64,000 nt of DNA, taken from assembly GCF_014192335.1 (NCBI RefSeq), contig NZ_JACHXU010000001.1, forward strand, positions 411,556 to 475,555, read 5' to 3'. A model generated the notes under the pieces. That model saw nothing but the letters and a program-made list of their open reading frames with translations, made no database searches and was not told where the DNA came from. Made by a program: the position numbers and the translations under genes. Positions 1 through 8,796 of the stretch are shown piece by piece. Positions within the stretch are counted from its first letter, which is position 1; every line of letters begins with the position of its first letter. The DNA is from Aporhodopirellula rubra (GTDB lineage: Bacteria; Planctomycetota; Planctomycetia; Pirellulales; Pirellulaceae).

Positions 1-300
1 GGACCAAAAGTTCGGGTAGGCCAATCGCATCAAGTTTGGATCGTCTTCAGAGATCAGCAGATAGTACGTGCGTCCTTCGAATTTGAACGCGACGTCGCCG
101 TCTTCATCGACACGCGGTGAGTACCCTTCCGTTCGAAGGAACTCCATGTGGCTCTCTTGCATCTTTTCGACGGTCCACGTCACCGGCTTTTCGCTGCTCA
201 ATGCCGCTTTGTCTTGTGCCCGGCAGGGGCTCGCGACGAACGCGAACGCCATCGCTAGGGTGGCTGCGGTCAGGGTGATTGTCTTGATGATGGCTCGCAT
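1..300 (-). CDS. YbjN-like secreted protein (partial, C-terminus outside window)
   Basis: An open frame starts at an ATG at 300 and runs off the window edge after 100 codons, so the C-terminus is missing. The first 28 or so residues form a clear Sec signal peptide (charged start, hydrophobic core, small residues before the cleavage site, then QDK). The mature part contains FLRTEGY, DEDGDVAFKFEG and YYLLISEDD, which resemble the start of the YbjN / sensory-transduction-regulator fold. That family is structurally related to secretion chaperones and its role is poorly defined. The secreted location is inferred from the signal peptide. The family call rests on about 70 residues and is tentative. 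Confidence 0.6.
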   Translation of the reverse strand, partial: MRAIIKTITLTAATLAMAFAFVASPCRAQDKAALSSEKPVTWTVEKMQESHMEFLRTEGYSPRVDEDGDVAFKFEGRTYYLLISEDDPNLMRLAYPNFWS

Positions 301-457
301 CTCGCTGTCCTCGTCGTCTTCTGATTCGGGGCAATGCCGCGGTGCACCGGAGCACGCGGTCGGCTGACTGTCATGGTACCCCTTCAATGCAAAAGCGTGG
401 GGCAAAGCGGTCAGACGCTGAAGAAGTTTTTCAGACAGAAGGTGTTGGGCGTACGCG

Positions 458-1291
458 TTACTTCGACGATTTTCGACTGAGGATCCAATCAGCGAATTTG
501 GGAGAGATTGCGTTGATCCCCATCAACAGCCGCGTTTTGGCTGGCATGATGATTTCGATTTCTCGCTTTTCGATGCATCGAAGGGCGGCGTCGGCAACGT
601 CAACCGGATCGAGCTGTTTGAGTTTGGCGCCGCCGCCGGGGGCTGCGGCATCGGCGGGCACGTTGGAATCGGCATCGACGCCGTAGCGGTTCGGCGAATG
701 ATTGCCCGCGATCGGGCCTGGGCAAACCAAGCCGACGTGCACCCCGTCGGCTTCACATTCCATTCTCATTTGCCGAGTCAGTCCGGCTAACGCGTGTTTG
801 ACGACCACGTAACCGCCAAGGAATCGTGGGGCGACACGGGAAGCGAGGGATCCGATGTTCACGATCGCGCCTCGGGTTTGACGCAGCGCGGGCAAACACG
901 CTTGGCTGCATTGCAGCGCGCTGATCACGTTGGCGTCAAACAGTTCGCGAAGAGTTTGGGCGTCCAGGTCTTCGATCCGTCCACGGTCGCTGCGGCCGAC
1001 AACGTTGACCAACGCGTCGAGTCGGCCGAACGCTCCGAGATGAGCTTCGACGGCGCGTTGGGTGTCGTCGGGTGAAGTGGCATTGGCAACCACCGCGATC
1101 AACCGAGATGGATCTATGTTCGCGCCGGCAAGGTCGATACGAGCGGCCTCGAGTCGATCGGCGTCACGTCCCAAAATCGAGACCGCGTAACCTCGTGCCA
1201 GTAACCGCCGCGCGATCACCAGTCCAAGGCCTGAGGATCCGCCGCTGACCATGGCTGCGGGGGGAGTTGGTGCTGTTTTCTCGGTCGCCAT
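458..1291 (-). CDS. short-chain dehydrogenase/reductase (SDR)
   Basis: A 277-aa classical SDR, predicted to be a cytoplasmic NAD(P)-dependent oxidoreductase. The nucleotide-binding motif is SGGSSGLG (residues 16-23), a variant of TGxxxGIG. The usual NNAG is NVVG (96-99). The catalytic set is visible as N121, S148 (IGSLA), Y161 and K165 (YVVVK). The C-terminal end (EIIMPAKTRLLMGI) resembles SDRs of the 3-ketodihydrosphingosine reductase/DltE-like group, which often act on lipid-like substrates, but the substrate cannot be read from the sequence. It is divergent from pyruvate kinase with about 115 bp between the starts. The start at 1291 has GAGG just upstream. Confidence 0.85.
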   Translation of the reverse strand: MATEKTAPTPPAAMVSGGSSGLGLVIARRLLARGYAVSILGRDADRLEAARIDLAGANIDPSRLIAVVANATSPDDTQRAVEAHLGAFGRLDALVNVVGRSDRGRIEDLDAQTLRELFDANVISALQCSQACLPALRQTRGAIVNIGSLASRVAPRFLGGYVVVKHALAGLTRQMRMECEADGVHVGLVCPGPIAGNHSPNRYGVDADSNVPADAAAPGGGAKLKQLDPVDVADAALRCIEKREIEIIMPAKTRLLMGINAISPKFADWILSRKSSK

Positions 1292-1405
1292 CCTCGGTGT
1301 TTCCTCTGTTGCTTAGCAAACGAAGCGGCATCGGATACATTTCTGCTTTCGATGCCCACGACTCGGTGCCATTGCCGGCGCCTCATTCATTTAAAAGCCT
1401 GTTGT

Positions 1406-2854
1406 ATGCCACGTCCCCGATTGAACGAAGCCCGCACGAAAATTGTTGCCACCGTGGGACCCGCGTGTGACAGCGTCGAGCAACTCGCTGATTTGATCGA
1501 AGAGGGCGTGGACGTCTTTCGAATCAACAGCGCCCACGGGACGATCGAACAGCACGCTCAGAAACTCGCGAATATTCGTGAAGCGTCCAAGCAAACCGGA
1601 TTTCCGGTCGGCGTTTTGATGGATTTGGCGGGGCCGAAAATCCGACTAGGCGAGCTTTCTGCTGAGCCCCTGTATTGCCAACTCGGTGCCAAACTCGCGT
1701 TCGTGCGTGGCACCGAAAAGTGCAACGATGGGGAACTGACCAGCACCTACCCTCGCCTGATTGACGAGCTTAAAAAAGGTGATCGCGTGATGTTGGCCGA
1801 CGGGACGGTCTCGTTGCAGGTGCACGCGGTGACGCCGACCCGGGCCGAGTGCGTGGTGGTCGCCGCAGGCGAAATTCGCAGTCGGCAGGGGATCAATCTT
1901 CCCGGCGTGAAGCTGTCCGTGGCGGCGATGTTGCCGTCGGACATCGAAACCGCGATCTGGGCGGCAAAGAACGAAATCGATTTCATCAGCCTCTCGTTCG
2001 TCCGCAGTGCCGAAGACGTCCGCAGTCTCAAAGATCTGCTCAACAGCTACGAGTGCCGCGCCCTCGTCATTGCAAAGATTGAAAAGCCCGAAGCCCTCGA
2101 TGACCTTGACCGGATTGTGCAAGAGGCCGACGGGATCATGGTCGCTCGCGGTGACCTCGGTGTCGAAATCGATGTGGCCGAAACGCCGGTCGCACAAAAG
2201 CGAATCATTGCGACGTGCAAACGCTTTATGAAACCGGTGATTGTCGCGACCCAAATGCTCGAGTCGATGCACCACAGCGCCCGGCCGACGCGTGCCGAAG
2301 CGTCTGATGTTGCCAACGCCGTGATCGACGGGACCGACGCTTGTATGTTGAGCGGTGAGACGGCGATTGGCGAATTTCCTCGCGAGAGCGTCGCGACGAT
2401 GAACCGGATCATGCGCAAGACCGAAGAGCACTTGCTCGGTTCGTTGCAGTTCCCCTGCGGCGACATCGAGGAGATGCACCGGACGACGCAGGCTGTCACT
2501 CGGGCGGGAATCGAAGTCGCCGAGGCGATTGGCAGTAAGCTGATTGCGATCGCAACGCACAGCGGCGGAACCGCGTGGGTGAAGAGTAACACGCGTTCGC
2601 TCATCCCGACGGTCGCTGTGAGTGATCACTTGGCATCGGTTCGGCGCATGAACCTGTTCTGGGGAATCGAACCAATTTTCTGCGAGGACATCGAGGACAC
2701 CGAACACTTGATCGAACAGGTCTCACGTTGGGCATGTCACCAAACCGAGGACGGCGAGTCCATCATTCGTCCTGGTGACACGATGGTCGTTGTCAGCGGC
2801 AGTGATATTGTCCTGGGGGCAGACAACGTGATCTCGGTGCACACGCTTTCGTAG
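1406..2854 (+). CDS. pyk: pyruvate kinase
   Basis: Converts phosphoenolpyruvate and ADP to pyruvate and ATP in the last step of glycolysis. The 482-aa product has the family's usual length. It opens with RTKIVATVGPA, followed by INSAHG, the substrate/metal segment GPKIRLGEL, the signature region IMVARGDLGVEI, TQMLESM, and the C-terminal allosteric-type domain (SGETAIGEFP, ATHSGGTA). The frame is open from 1352, but the extra residues there are Cys/Arg-rich and unlike the family, so the ATG at 1406 is chosen. No strong ribosome binding site is seen. It is the only pyruvate kinase in the window and is divergent from the SDR gene. Confidence 0.95.
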   Translation: MPRPRLNEARTKIVATVGPACDSVEQLADLIEEGVDVFRINSAHGTIEQHAQKLANIREASKQTGFPVGVLMDLAGPKIRLGELSAEPLYCQLGAKLAFVRGTEKCNDGELTSTYPRLIDELKKGDRVMLADGTVSLQVHAVTPTRAECVVVAAGEIRSRQGINLPGVKLSVAAMLPSDIETAIWAAKNEIDFISLSFVRSAEDVRSLKDLLNSYECRALVIAKIEKPEALDDLDRIVQEADGIMVARGDLGVEIDVAETPVAQKRIIATCKRFMKPVIVATQMLESMHHSARPTRAEASDVANAVIDGTDACMLSGETAIGEFPRESVATMNRIMRKTEEHLLGSLQFPCGDIEEMHRTTQAVTRAGIEVAEAIGSKLIAIATHSGGTAWVKSNTRSLIPTVAVSDHLASVRRMNLFWGIEPIFCEDIEDTEHLIEQVSRWACHQTEDGESIIRPGDTMVVVSGSDIVLGADNVISVHTLS

Positions 2855-2896
2855 TCTCTACTAGATCGGTCCGCGTGTTTTCACGCACATTCAGGT

Positions 2897-2918
2897 CGCC
2901 CGGCGAAAACGGGCGTTT
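2897..2918 (+). terminator. hairpin downstream of pyk
   Basis: CGCCCG and CGGGCG (6 bp) flank a GCGAAAA loop, followed by TTTAAAT. It lies about 45 bp after the pyk stop, in the gap between pyk and the convergent cytochrome gene. A second short stem (GCGTG/CACGC, 2873-2886) lies just upstream. The T run is short, so this is a plausible rather than certain intrinsic terminator. Confidence 0.4.
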
Positions 2919-2977
2919 AAATAATGCGATCAGCGAGGCGAGATTCGACGGGTGAATCGGCTCGATGCCGGCTCGTT

Positions 2978-5458
2978 TTATACCGCCCGGCGTCTACGTC
3001 GAAACCACAACGCCGCGCCGGCGCACGCCAGCGGTAATCCGATGAATCCGAACGCCTGCGTCCACGCACTCATCAACACGATTTTGTGGATCAGGGAATT
3101 GTGCTGAGCGGCGGTGACGGGCATTTGACCGGTGTACTGCGCGACGTGGTGCAGCAGGCTAACCGCGAGTGATTGCGTTGGGATTTCTTGGTGGCACGAC
3201 AGGCAGGCACCGTGGCGACTCATGCGTGCCCGTTCGTCATTGTTAAGTGGTCGAGAGAGTTTGAAGTGGTGGCCGATCGTTTGCAATTGATTGCCTTCTT
3301 CGTCAACGATTCGTGACCAATCGTTGGCCAGGTTTTCGATCGGTTCCAGTTGTGGCTGCGTCCGCTGTGGCAGGATTTCGCCGTCGATCGTTTCGATGTC
3401 GACGGTGAGACGTTGGTTCGGTGGTCTCGTGGAACGACCGCCATCGATCCCGAATCCGAGGGCTTTTTCAGACGTGTGGCACGATTCGCAACTGCGAGCG
3501 TTTTTCGTCATTGTGTGCGGCTGAGTCGGAGACATGTCGATTGCGAGTTGTCCCCCTTCGCCTCCGCCTTCGGTGCCTTCGGGCGTCTTGAATATATGGT
3601 TGGTCAGAATCGGTTTGCCGTCGGCTCCGATAATCGTGACGCTGGGTTGGCACCCGGGAGCCAGCGGCGTGACGCGGCCTTCGCCGTTGACGCCGAGCAT
3701 CGGTTGTTCCCACCGCAGGTAGCTGCGTTGTTCGGTAATCTTCCCTGGGATCATGAGGTCTGTGTAGTCCGATTCACCGCGATCGGTGCGGTGGTCCGGA
3801 TCCATGTGGCGTCGTCCCGCGGCGACCCAGTCAAAGTTCTCTTTCGATTCGTTGCATTCGGGACATTTGTCCTTTTGGCTGAAGTCGATTTTGACGTGGC
3901 AGCCATAGCACTGTGGCGTCCATGAAGCATGGCAACTGTAGCACTCCATTTCCTGCAGGTGGCTGGCGACTCCGCTCATCGCGACGAGGCCGTTTTGGCT
4001 GAGCTTGCCTTCGTCTTTGATCTTTTTCAGCGTTGGTGTTCGGAGATCTTTCCCGTTTGCGGTGTGGACGATGATGTCTTCCCCGTCCCGCACGACGTTA
4101 CCGTAAGGGTTGCCGCGAACGGTTAGCAGGTATCCATCGCCGGGCGGATAGATCGTGCCTTGCAGCGTGTGAGACTCTAGCTGCGTGGTGAGTCCGCGGG
4201 GTTCGCCTGTCGCGGCTTCGTCTTCGAACTCGTCCATGAACCCGAGCGGCAGGTCCCACGGATAGATGTCAGGAGTACCGTGGCAATCACTGCATTCGAT
4301 CTGCACAGCGCCGAGGTTGGCGGCGGCGAGGAATCCGTCGCCGTGGACATCGATTGACGTGTGGCAGTCCTGGCAAGTCATTCCTTTTTGATAGTGAATG
4401 TCTTGCTCCATCGCGATGTAATGTTTTGAGTGCAGTTTCGGTTGGCCGCTGCCGTCGGCGGCGAAGGGAGATTCGTAGGGCGTCTCCATGAGTCCTTGGA
4501 ATGAAACGCCGATTCGTTTGCCGCGGTCGTGACATGTCGTGCATGTTTCGACGGGGATACCTGAATACGTTTTGTCGTGAACGGTCACCTTGGCCTCGCG
4601 AGTTCCCTGGATGCTGTGCACGAGCATGTGTCCTGGGGCTTCGCGATCGATCGTTTTGTCATCGCCCTCGTAGAAACCTTCGTTGCCATAGGGAACGTGG
4701 CACGAACTGCAACCCATGCCGCGATAGTCGCCTCGCGTTTGTCGACCTTTGACCGCGTGGTGACAACGTTGGCATTCTTGGCGGATGTAGGTGAACGCGG
4801 CCAGCGTGGGATCATCGTCGAGACGATCGAGTTCATCGAAACCGAGCGCGTCGGGCAACGCTTCGTGACGATCGACGAAGACCTGCGGCTCCATTTTCTT
4901 GAGCCGTTGCATGTACGCTTTGTATGCGTCCGTGCCGAGTCGGTCGTCCGGATTCTCTGGATTCTCGACTGCGTAGTTACCGAACTTATGTTCGTAACCG
5001 GTGAGGCCTCCGAATGCCCAACAAACCCCTTGGATTTTTCCCGCCTCTGTCATCATCAAACTCTTCCACTGCACTTCCACGTGTTTGGGGTGGCAGGTTC
5101 CGCAGGTTTGATCGTTGACCCATGGGGAGCCGGGATCGAGATAGAATGAGTCCGGGTCGTCACCGCCGTGGGCGATGTGTTTGTCCTCTTTTTCGGTCGG
5201 GTCACCACCGTGACAAACCACGCATCCGGCGGTGTCTCCTAGTTCTGTCCCCAGGGCGATGATCTGTTGCATCATCTCGCTGCCTGATTCCCGGATTAGT
5301 TCGATTTCGCCGTGACAGGCCATGCAACCGCTCGACGCCGATTCGGGGAAGGCGTCGATCATGCGTTCGGCGGCATCGACGTGTGCGTCGCCGTTCACGG
5401 CAACACACAGCAGCGTGGTCACGAAAGCGAGCGTGATGAATCGGGCAGCAGCGTGCAT
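2978..5458 (-). CDS. dodecaheme-type multiheme cytochrome c
   Basis: An 826-aa exported protein with twelve CxxCH heme c motifs: CMACH, CVVCH, CGTCH, CQRCH, CSSCH, CTTCH, CQDCH, CSDCH, CYSCH, CYGCH, CESCH and CLSCH. A further CPECN lacks the distal His. The N-terminus (about 28 residues) is a signal peptide. The C-terminus has one membrane helix (GFIGLPLACAGAALWF) followed by an Arg-rich tail, so most of the protein should face the periplasm. Hemes are unevenly spaced: eight in the N-terminal half, a gap of roughly 120 residues, two close together (CYSCH/CYGCH), then two near the C-terminus. An electron-transfer role is inferred from the hemes; partner and substrate are unknown. No cytochrome maturation or quinol oxidase gene lies next to it. 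Confidence 0.88.
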   Translation of the reverse strand: MHAAARFITLAFVTTLLCVAVNGDAHVDAAERMIDAFPESASSGCMACHGEIELIRESGSEMMQQIIALGTELGDTAGCVVCHGGDPTEKEDKHIAHGGDDPDSFYLDPGSPWVNDQTCGTCHPKHVEVQWKSLMMTEAGKIQGVCWAFGGLTGYEHKFGNYAVENPENPDDRLGTDAYKAYMQRLKKMEPQVFVDRHEALPDALGFDELDRLDDDPTLAAFTYIRQECQRCHHAVKGRQTRGDYRGMGCSSCHVPYGNEGFYEGDDKTIDREAPGHMLVHSIQGTREAKVTVHDKTYSGIPVETCTTCHDRGKRIGVSFQGLMETPYESPFAADGSGQPKLHSKHYIAMEQDIHYQKGMTCQDCHTSIDVHGDGFLAAANLGAVQIECSDCHGTPDIYPWDLPLGFMDEFEDEAATGEPRGLTTQLESHTLQGTIYPPGDGYLLTVRGNPYGNVVRDGEDIIVHTANGKDLRTPTLKKIKDEGKLSQNGLVAMSGVASHLQEMECYSCHASWTPQCYGCHVKIDFSQKDKCPECNESKENFDWVAAGRRHMDPDHRTDRGESDYTDLMIPGKITEQRSYLRWEQPMLGVNGEGRVTPLAPGCQPSVTIIGADGKPILTNHIFKTPEGTEGGGEGGQLAIDMSPTQPHTMTKNARSCESCHTSEKALGFGIDGGRSTRPPNQRLTVDIETIDGEILPQRTQPQLEPIENLANDWSRIVDEEGNQLQTIGHHFKLSRPLNNDERARMSRHGACLSCHQEIPTQSLAVSLLHHVAQYTGQMPVTAAQHNSLIHKIVLMSAWTQAFGFIGLPLACAGAALWFRRRRRAV

Positions 5459-5786
5459 GGGAGGCGACGATCGAGAGCAGCGAAAGAAGAACGAGCCAAG
5501 AAAAGGACGCCCAGCTTACTCGTTTTTCCTTTGCACCCGCAGGTCGTTTTCGATGCCGGCGGGTTTTCGCGAAATAAAACCCGAGCGAGTGCTCAGGATT
5601 CTACCGTCTGTCTTTTGGCAGCTGGTTATTCGCTCACCCGCCACGTTTCGAAAGCACTCGCCACACTTTCAAGCAACCTTTCGGGGGCCCGCGAAAATGA
5701 ATCGCCGGCGGGGCTGAGCGTTGCTGCGAGCGGTTGTCGCTCGCAGCAATTACCTCGCAAACGTGGCCATTACCGCGCAAAGAGGC
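5459..5786. other. intergenic region between ilvD and the multiheme cytochrome
   Basis: No convincing gene is seen in these 328 bases. They hold a perfect 12-bp hairpin near ilvD (annotated separately) and a weaker stem, CGGGTTTT (5560-5567) with AAAACCCG (5576-5583), roughly 105-125 bp before the cytochrome start. The cytochrome promoter should lie here. Confidence 0.6.
5721..5749 (-). terminator. strong 12-bp hairpin after ilvD
   Basis: TTGCTGCGAGCG (5721-5732) pairs perfectly with CGCTCGCAGCAA (5738-5749) around a 5-nt loop. It begins 38 bp after the ilvD stop. There is no T tract on the minus strand, so it could be a weak intrinsic terminator, an mRNA 3'-end stabiliser or a protein-binding palindrome. 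Confidence 0.5.
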
Positions 5787-7487
5787 TTATTCGTCCGTGA
5801 CGCAACCTTCAGACGCACTCTTCACGCACTTGATGTATTTGTACAACGTTCCGCGAGTGGCTTTGAGCGGCGGCGCCGTCCAGGCTTTGCGACGCGTTTC
5901 CATTTCGGCGGCGTCGATCTCGACGTCGAGCGAATTGGTTTCCGCGTCGATGGTCACGATATCACCGTCTTGAATCAGACCGAGGGGGCCACCTTCCTGG
6001 GCTTCCGGGGTGATGTGTCCGACGATGAATCCGTGGCTGCCGCCGCTGAATCGTCCGTCGGTCAACAACGCCACATCGCTGCCCAATCCGGCGCCCATGA
6101 TGGCGCTCGTCGGTGTCAACATCTCGGGCATTCCGGGGCCGCCCTTAGGACCTTCGTAACGGATCACGACCACATCGCCTTTTAGGATCTCGCTGCGTTC
6201 GAGTGCGGCGAGCATGTCTTCTTCGCTGTCATAAACGCGAGCGGGTCCTGAGAATCGGAGGCCTTCTTTGCCGGTGATTTTTGCGACCGCGCCTTCGGGG
6301 GCGAGCGATCCACGCAGGATCCGAATGTGCCCCGATTTCTTGATGGGCGAATCGATCTTGGCAACGATCTTCTGTCCCTCTTTGAGTGAAGGGACTTCTC
6401 GCAAGTTTTCAGCCAACGTCTTGCCGGTGACCGTCATGTGTCCGCCGCGAATCAAACCTTGTTCGAGCAGGTATTTCATGACTGCGGGCGTGCCACCGAC
6501 GCTGTGTAGGTCTTCTTGAACGAAGGCACCGCTAGGTTTTAAGTCGGCGAGGTAAGGCGTCCGGTCGCTGACGCTTTGGAAGTCTTCGATTGTCAGTGGC
6601 ACGTCCACCGAGCGGGCCATCGCGATCAGGTGCAACACCGCGTTGGTGCTGCCACCGAGAGCCATCAATGTCACCATCGCGTCTTCGAAGGCTTCGCGGG
6701 TCATGATGTCGCGAGGTTTGATGTCTTTTTCGAGTAAGTGCAGGATCGCTTTTCCGGCGCGATGGCACTCGTCTTTCTTCTCTTCGTTTTCCGCCGGGAT
6801 GCTGGCCGAGTACGGCAACGCCATTCCGAGGGCTTCGATCGCGGTTGCCATCGTGTTGGCCGTGTACATCCCGCCGCACGCGCCCGCACCGGGACAACTG
6901 CGGCGAACGATTTCGCTCCGTTCTTCTTCGCTGATTTGTCCGGCGATGAATTGACCGTAACACTGGAACGCGCTGACGATGTCGAGCTTTTCGTTCTTGT
7001 ACGAGCCCGGTTTGATCGTTCCGCCGTAGACCATGATCGCCGGCCGATTCAGGCGGCCCATTGCGATCAAACAACCAGGCATGTTTTTGTCGCAGCCCGG
7101 CAACGCGATCAACGCGTCGTACCACTGCGCGGCCATGATCGTCTCGATCGAGTCGGCAATCAGGTCGCGACTCTGCAGCGAGTAGCTCATCCCGTCGGTA
7201 CCCATCGAGATACCGTCGCTGACACCGATCGTGTTGAAACGCATGCCGACCATGCCCGCGTCAACGACGCCTTTGCGTACCTCTGCGGCGAGGTCGAGCA
7301 GGTGCATGTTGCAGCTGTTACCCTCATACCACATGCTGCCAATGCCGATTTGAGGTTTGTTCATGTCGTCGGGGGTCATGCCGGTCGCGTACAGCATCGC
7401 CTGCGAAGCCCCTTGGCTCTTCGGTTGGGTCACGTGGCGGCTGTATTTGTTCAGAACGCTCTGGTCGGTTTCGGTAGTGGTGCTCAT
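5787..7487 (-). CDS. ilvD: dihydroxy-acid dehydratase
   Basis: Dehydrates 2,3-dihydroxy-3-methyl acids to 2-keto acids in valine/isoleucine (and indirectly leucine) synthesis. The 566-aa product matches the shorter IlvD length class. Fe-S cysteines sit in [19 protein letters not shown] and [12 protein letters not shown]. Other conserved segments are [21 protein letters not shown] and [14 protein letters not shown]. The start at 7487 is supported by the downstream family-like sequence ([10 protein letters not shown]). The gene is divergent from the DUF1080 gene with about 100 bp between them. leuC and leuD of the same pathway branch lie 33 kb away, so they are not an operon with it. Confidence 0.96.
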   Translation of the reverse strand: MSTTTETDQSVLNKYSRHVTQPKSQGASQAMLYATGMTPDDMNKPQIGIGSMWYEGNSCNMHLLDLAAEVRKGVVDAGMVGMRFNTIGVSDGISMGTDGMSYSLQSRDLIADSIETIMAAQWYDALIALPGCDKNMPGCLIAMGRLNRPAIMVYGGTIKPGSYKNEKLDIVSAFQCYGQFIAGQISEEERSEIVRRSCPGAGACGGMYTANTMATAIEALGMALPYSASIPAENEEKKDECHRAGKAILHLLEKDIKPRDIMTREAFEDAMVTLMALGGSTNAVLHLIAMARSVDVPLTIEDFQSVSDRTPYLADLKPSGAFVQEDLHSVGGTPAVMKYLLEQGLIRGGHMTVTGKTLAENLREVPSLKEGQKIVAKIDSPIKKSGHIRILRGSLAPEGAVAKITGKEGLRFSGPARVYDSEEDMLAALERSEILKGDVVVIRYEGPKGGPGMPEMLTPTSAIMGAGLGSDVALLTDGRFSGGSHGFIVGHITPEAQEGGPLGLIQDGDIVTIDAETNSLDVEIDAAEMETRRKAWTAPPLKATRGTLYKYIKCVKSASEGCVTDE

Positions 7488-7587
7488 GTCGAGATCGGAG
7501 GTTTCGTTTTTTCAGAATGGGGAAACGATGAGTTGGGTGGGCCCAGAGTATGATCGGTAAATCGTTATCTACAAAGATGAGGCAAAA

Positions 7588-8463
7588 ATGACGCGTTTTA
7601 CAGGCTGGTACGCCTTTTTCACCGCAATCGTGATCGCGATCGCCCCGTCCACGTTCGCTCAGGAGCCGCCCGCCGCAGACCCAACCGGGCCCGCCGAGGC
7701 CCAGAGTGTACAAAAGGTCCAGGAGGGACAGGCGACCCCGAAAACACGTTCGCAGCTTACCGATGTGTCCGACAAGGAGTATGCCCTTCGCTCGCGGCCG
7801 CTGTTTGATGGGACGGTTTTGGCCGGATGGGAGGGCAACGCCTATTGGTTCCATACCGAGGGCAACGCGGTCGTGGCGGGGCGTCTGGAAAAACGGATTC
7901 CTGAGAATCAATTTCTCTGCACGACCGAGACCTTTGATGACTTCGATTTGCGGATGGAGGTTCGCATGCGGGGCACCAACCCCAACGCGGGCGTGCAATT
8001 CCGCTCCCGCCGCCCACGCAGCAGTGATGACATTCCCGCCAACGAAGTGATCGGCTATCAGGCCGACATGGGCAACGCCTGGGGACGCTCGGTTTGGGGC
8101 GCGCTGTACGACGAATCCCGCCGACGAAAAATGTTGGTCGAACCGGACGTGCCGTTTGATGTCGAGTGGACCACGGGAGTGGCCAAGGTTTCAGATGACG
8201 CCACCACCGATCCCGCTCAAGAGGATTCCGGCGAAATCGATTCAGCAACCAGCGCCCCGTCGAGCGTCCCCGAATCCGCTTGGGTGCAAATGCGAATTGT
8301 TTGCAAAGGCGACCAGATCGAGATCTTTCTTAACGGCACTCGCACGGTCGAGTACACCGAAACCGATCCCAAAATCCCACGCGCCGGAGTGATCGGGTTG
8401 CAAATACACGGAGGTCCGCCCGCCGAAGCGTGGTACCGAAATATCCGTATCCTTTCGTTCTAG
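7588..8463 (+). CDS. secreted DUF1080 (3-keto-disaccharide hydrolase-like) protein
   Basis: A 291-aa protein with an N-terminal signal peptide (about 25 residues, cleavage after TFAQ-like sequence). The mature protein carries the jelly-roll DUF1080 fold: PLFDGTVLAGWEG, FDDFDLRMEVRM, NAGVQFRS, IGYQADMG, and the terminal WYRNIRILSF. Members of this large planctomycete family act on 3-keto-glycosides or bind sugars; the exact substrate here cannot be assigned. There is an acidic, Ser/Thr-rich insertion around residues 200-230 between two fold segments. GAGG lies about 6 bp before the ATG and supports this start. Confidence 0.8.
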   Translation: MTRFTGWYAFFTAIVIAIAPSTFAQEPPAADPTGPAEAQSVQKVQEGQATPKTRSQLTDVSDKEYALRSRPLFDGTVLAGWEGNAYWFHTEGNAVVAGRLEKRIPENQFLCTTETFDDFDLRMEVRMRGTNPNAGVQFRSRRPRSSDDIPANEVIGYQADMGNAWGRSVWGALYDESRRRKMLVEPDVPFDVEWTTGVAKVSDDATTDPAQEDSGEIDSATSAPSSVPESAWVQMRIVCKGDQIEIFLNGTRTVEYTETDPKIPRAGVIGLQIHGGPPAEAWYRNIRILSF

Positions 8464-8796
8464 CCAGGTCGGTCTGGCACTACGAAACACGGGGTTTTTC
8501 GAAACGCCGATTGTTGCTGTTGGGACATTGTCGCGACCGTGAGGGCGTTGCCGCCTTGCGTTTTTTTTCGATCGATCCGAGCGAGTTCTTCAGCTCACCA
8601 CTAAATTTCACCCACCTTTTTCGTTCTTCTTTGCAACTTTTGCCGAGACCAAGGGTTTCATGGTTCCCTTGCCAACGATTCTCGTTTGGGCGAACACGCG
8701 TTGATGTCTGATGTTTCAGATGTCTCGCGATTGAAGCGACCAGCCAAAACCATCATGGCAGTACGACGCATTTACAGCAGAAAGAGGCCTTCTTCG
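8464..8796 (+). other. intergenic region upstream of the caspase-like gene
   Basis: About 330 bases with no recognised gene. The reading frame of the next gene is open from 8686, but those residues are basic and precede an otherwise clean signal peptide, so they are treated as untranslated leader. No clear hairpin or repeat was found. Confidence 0.5.

Noticed and set aside
1646..2707. A 353-codon minus-strand open frame opposite pyk
   Set aside because: Antisense to pyruvate kinase with low-complexity, Arg/Asp-rich translation.
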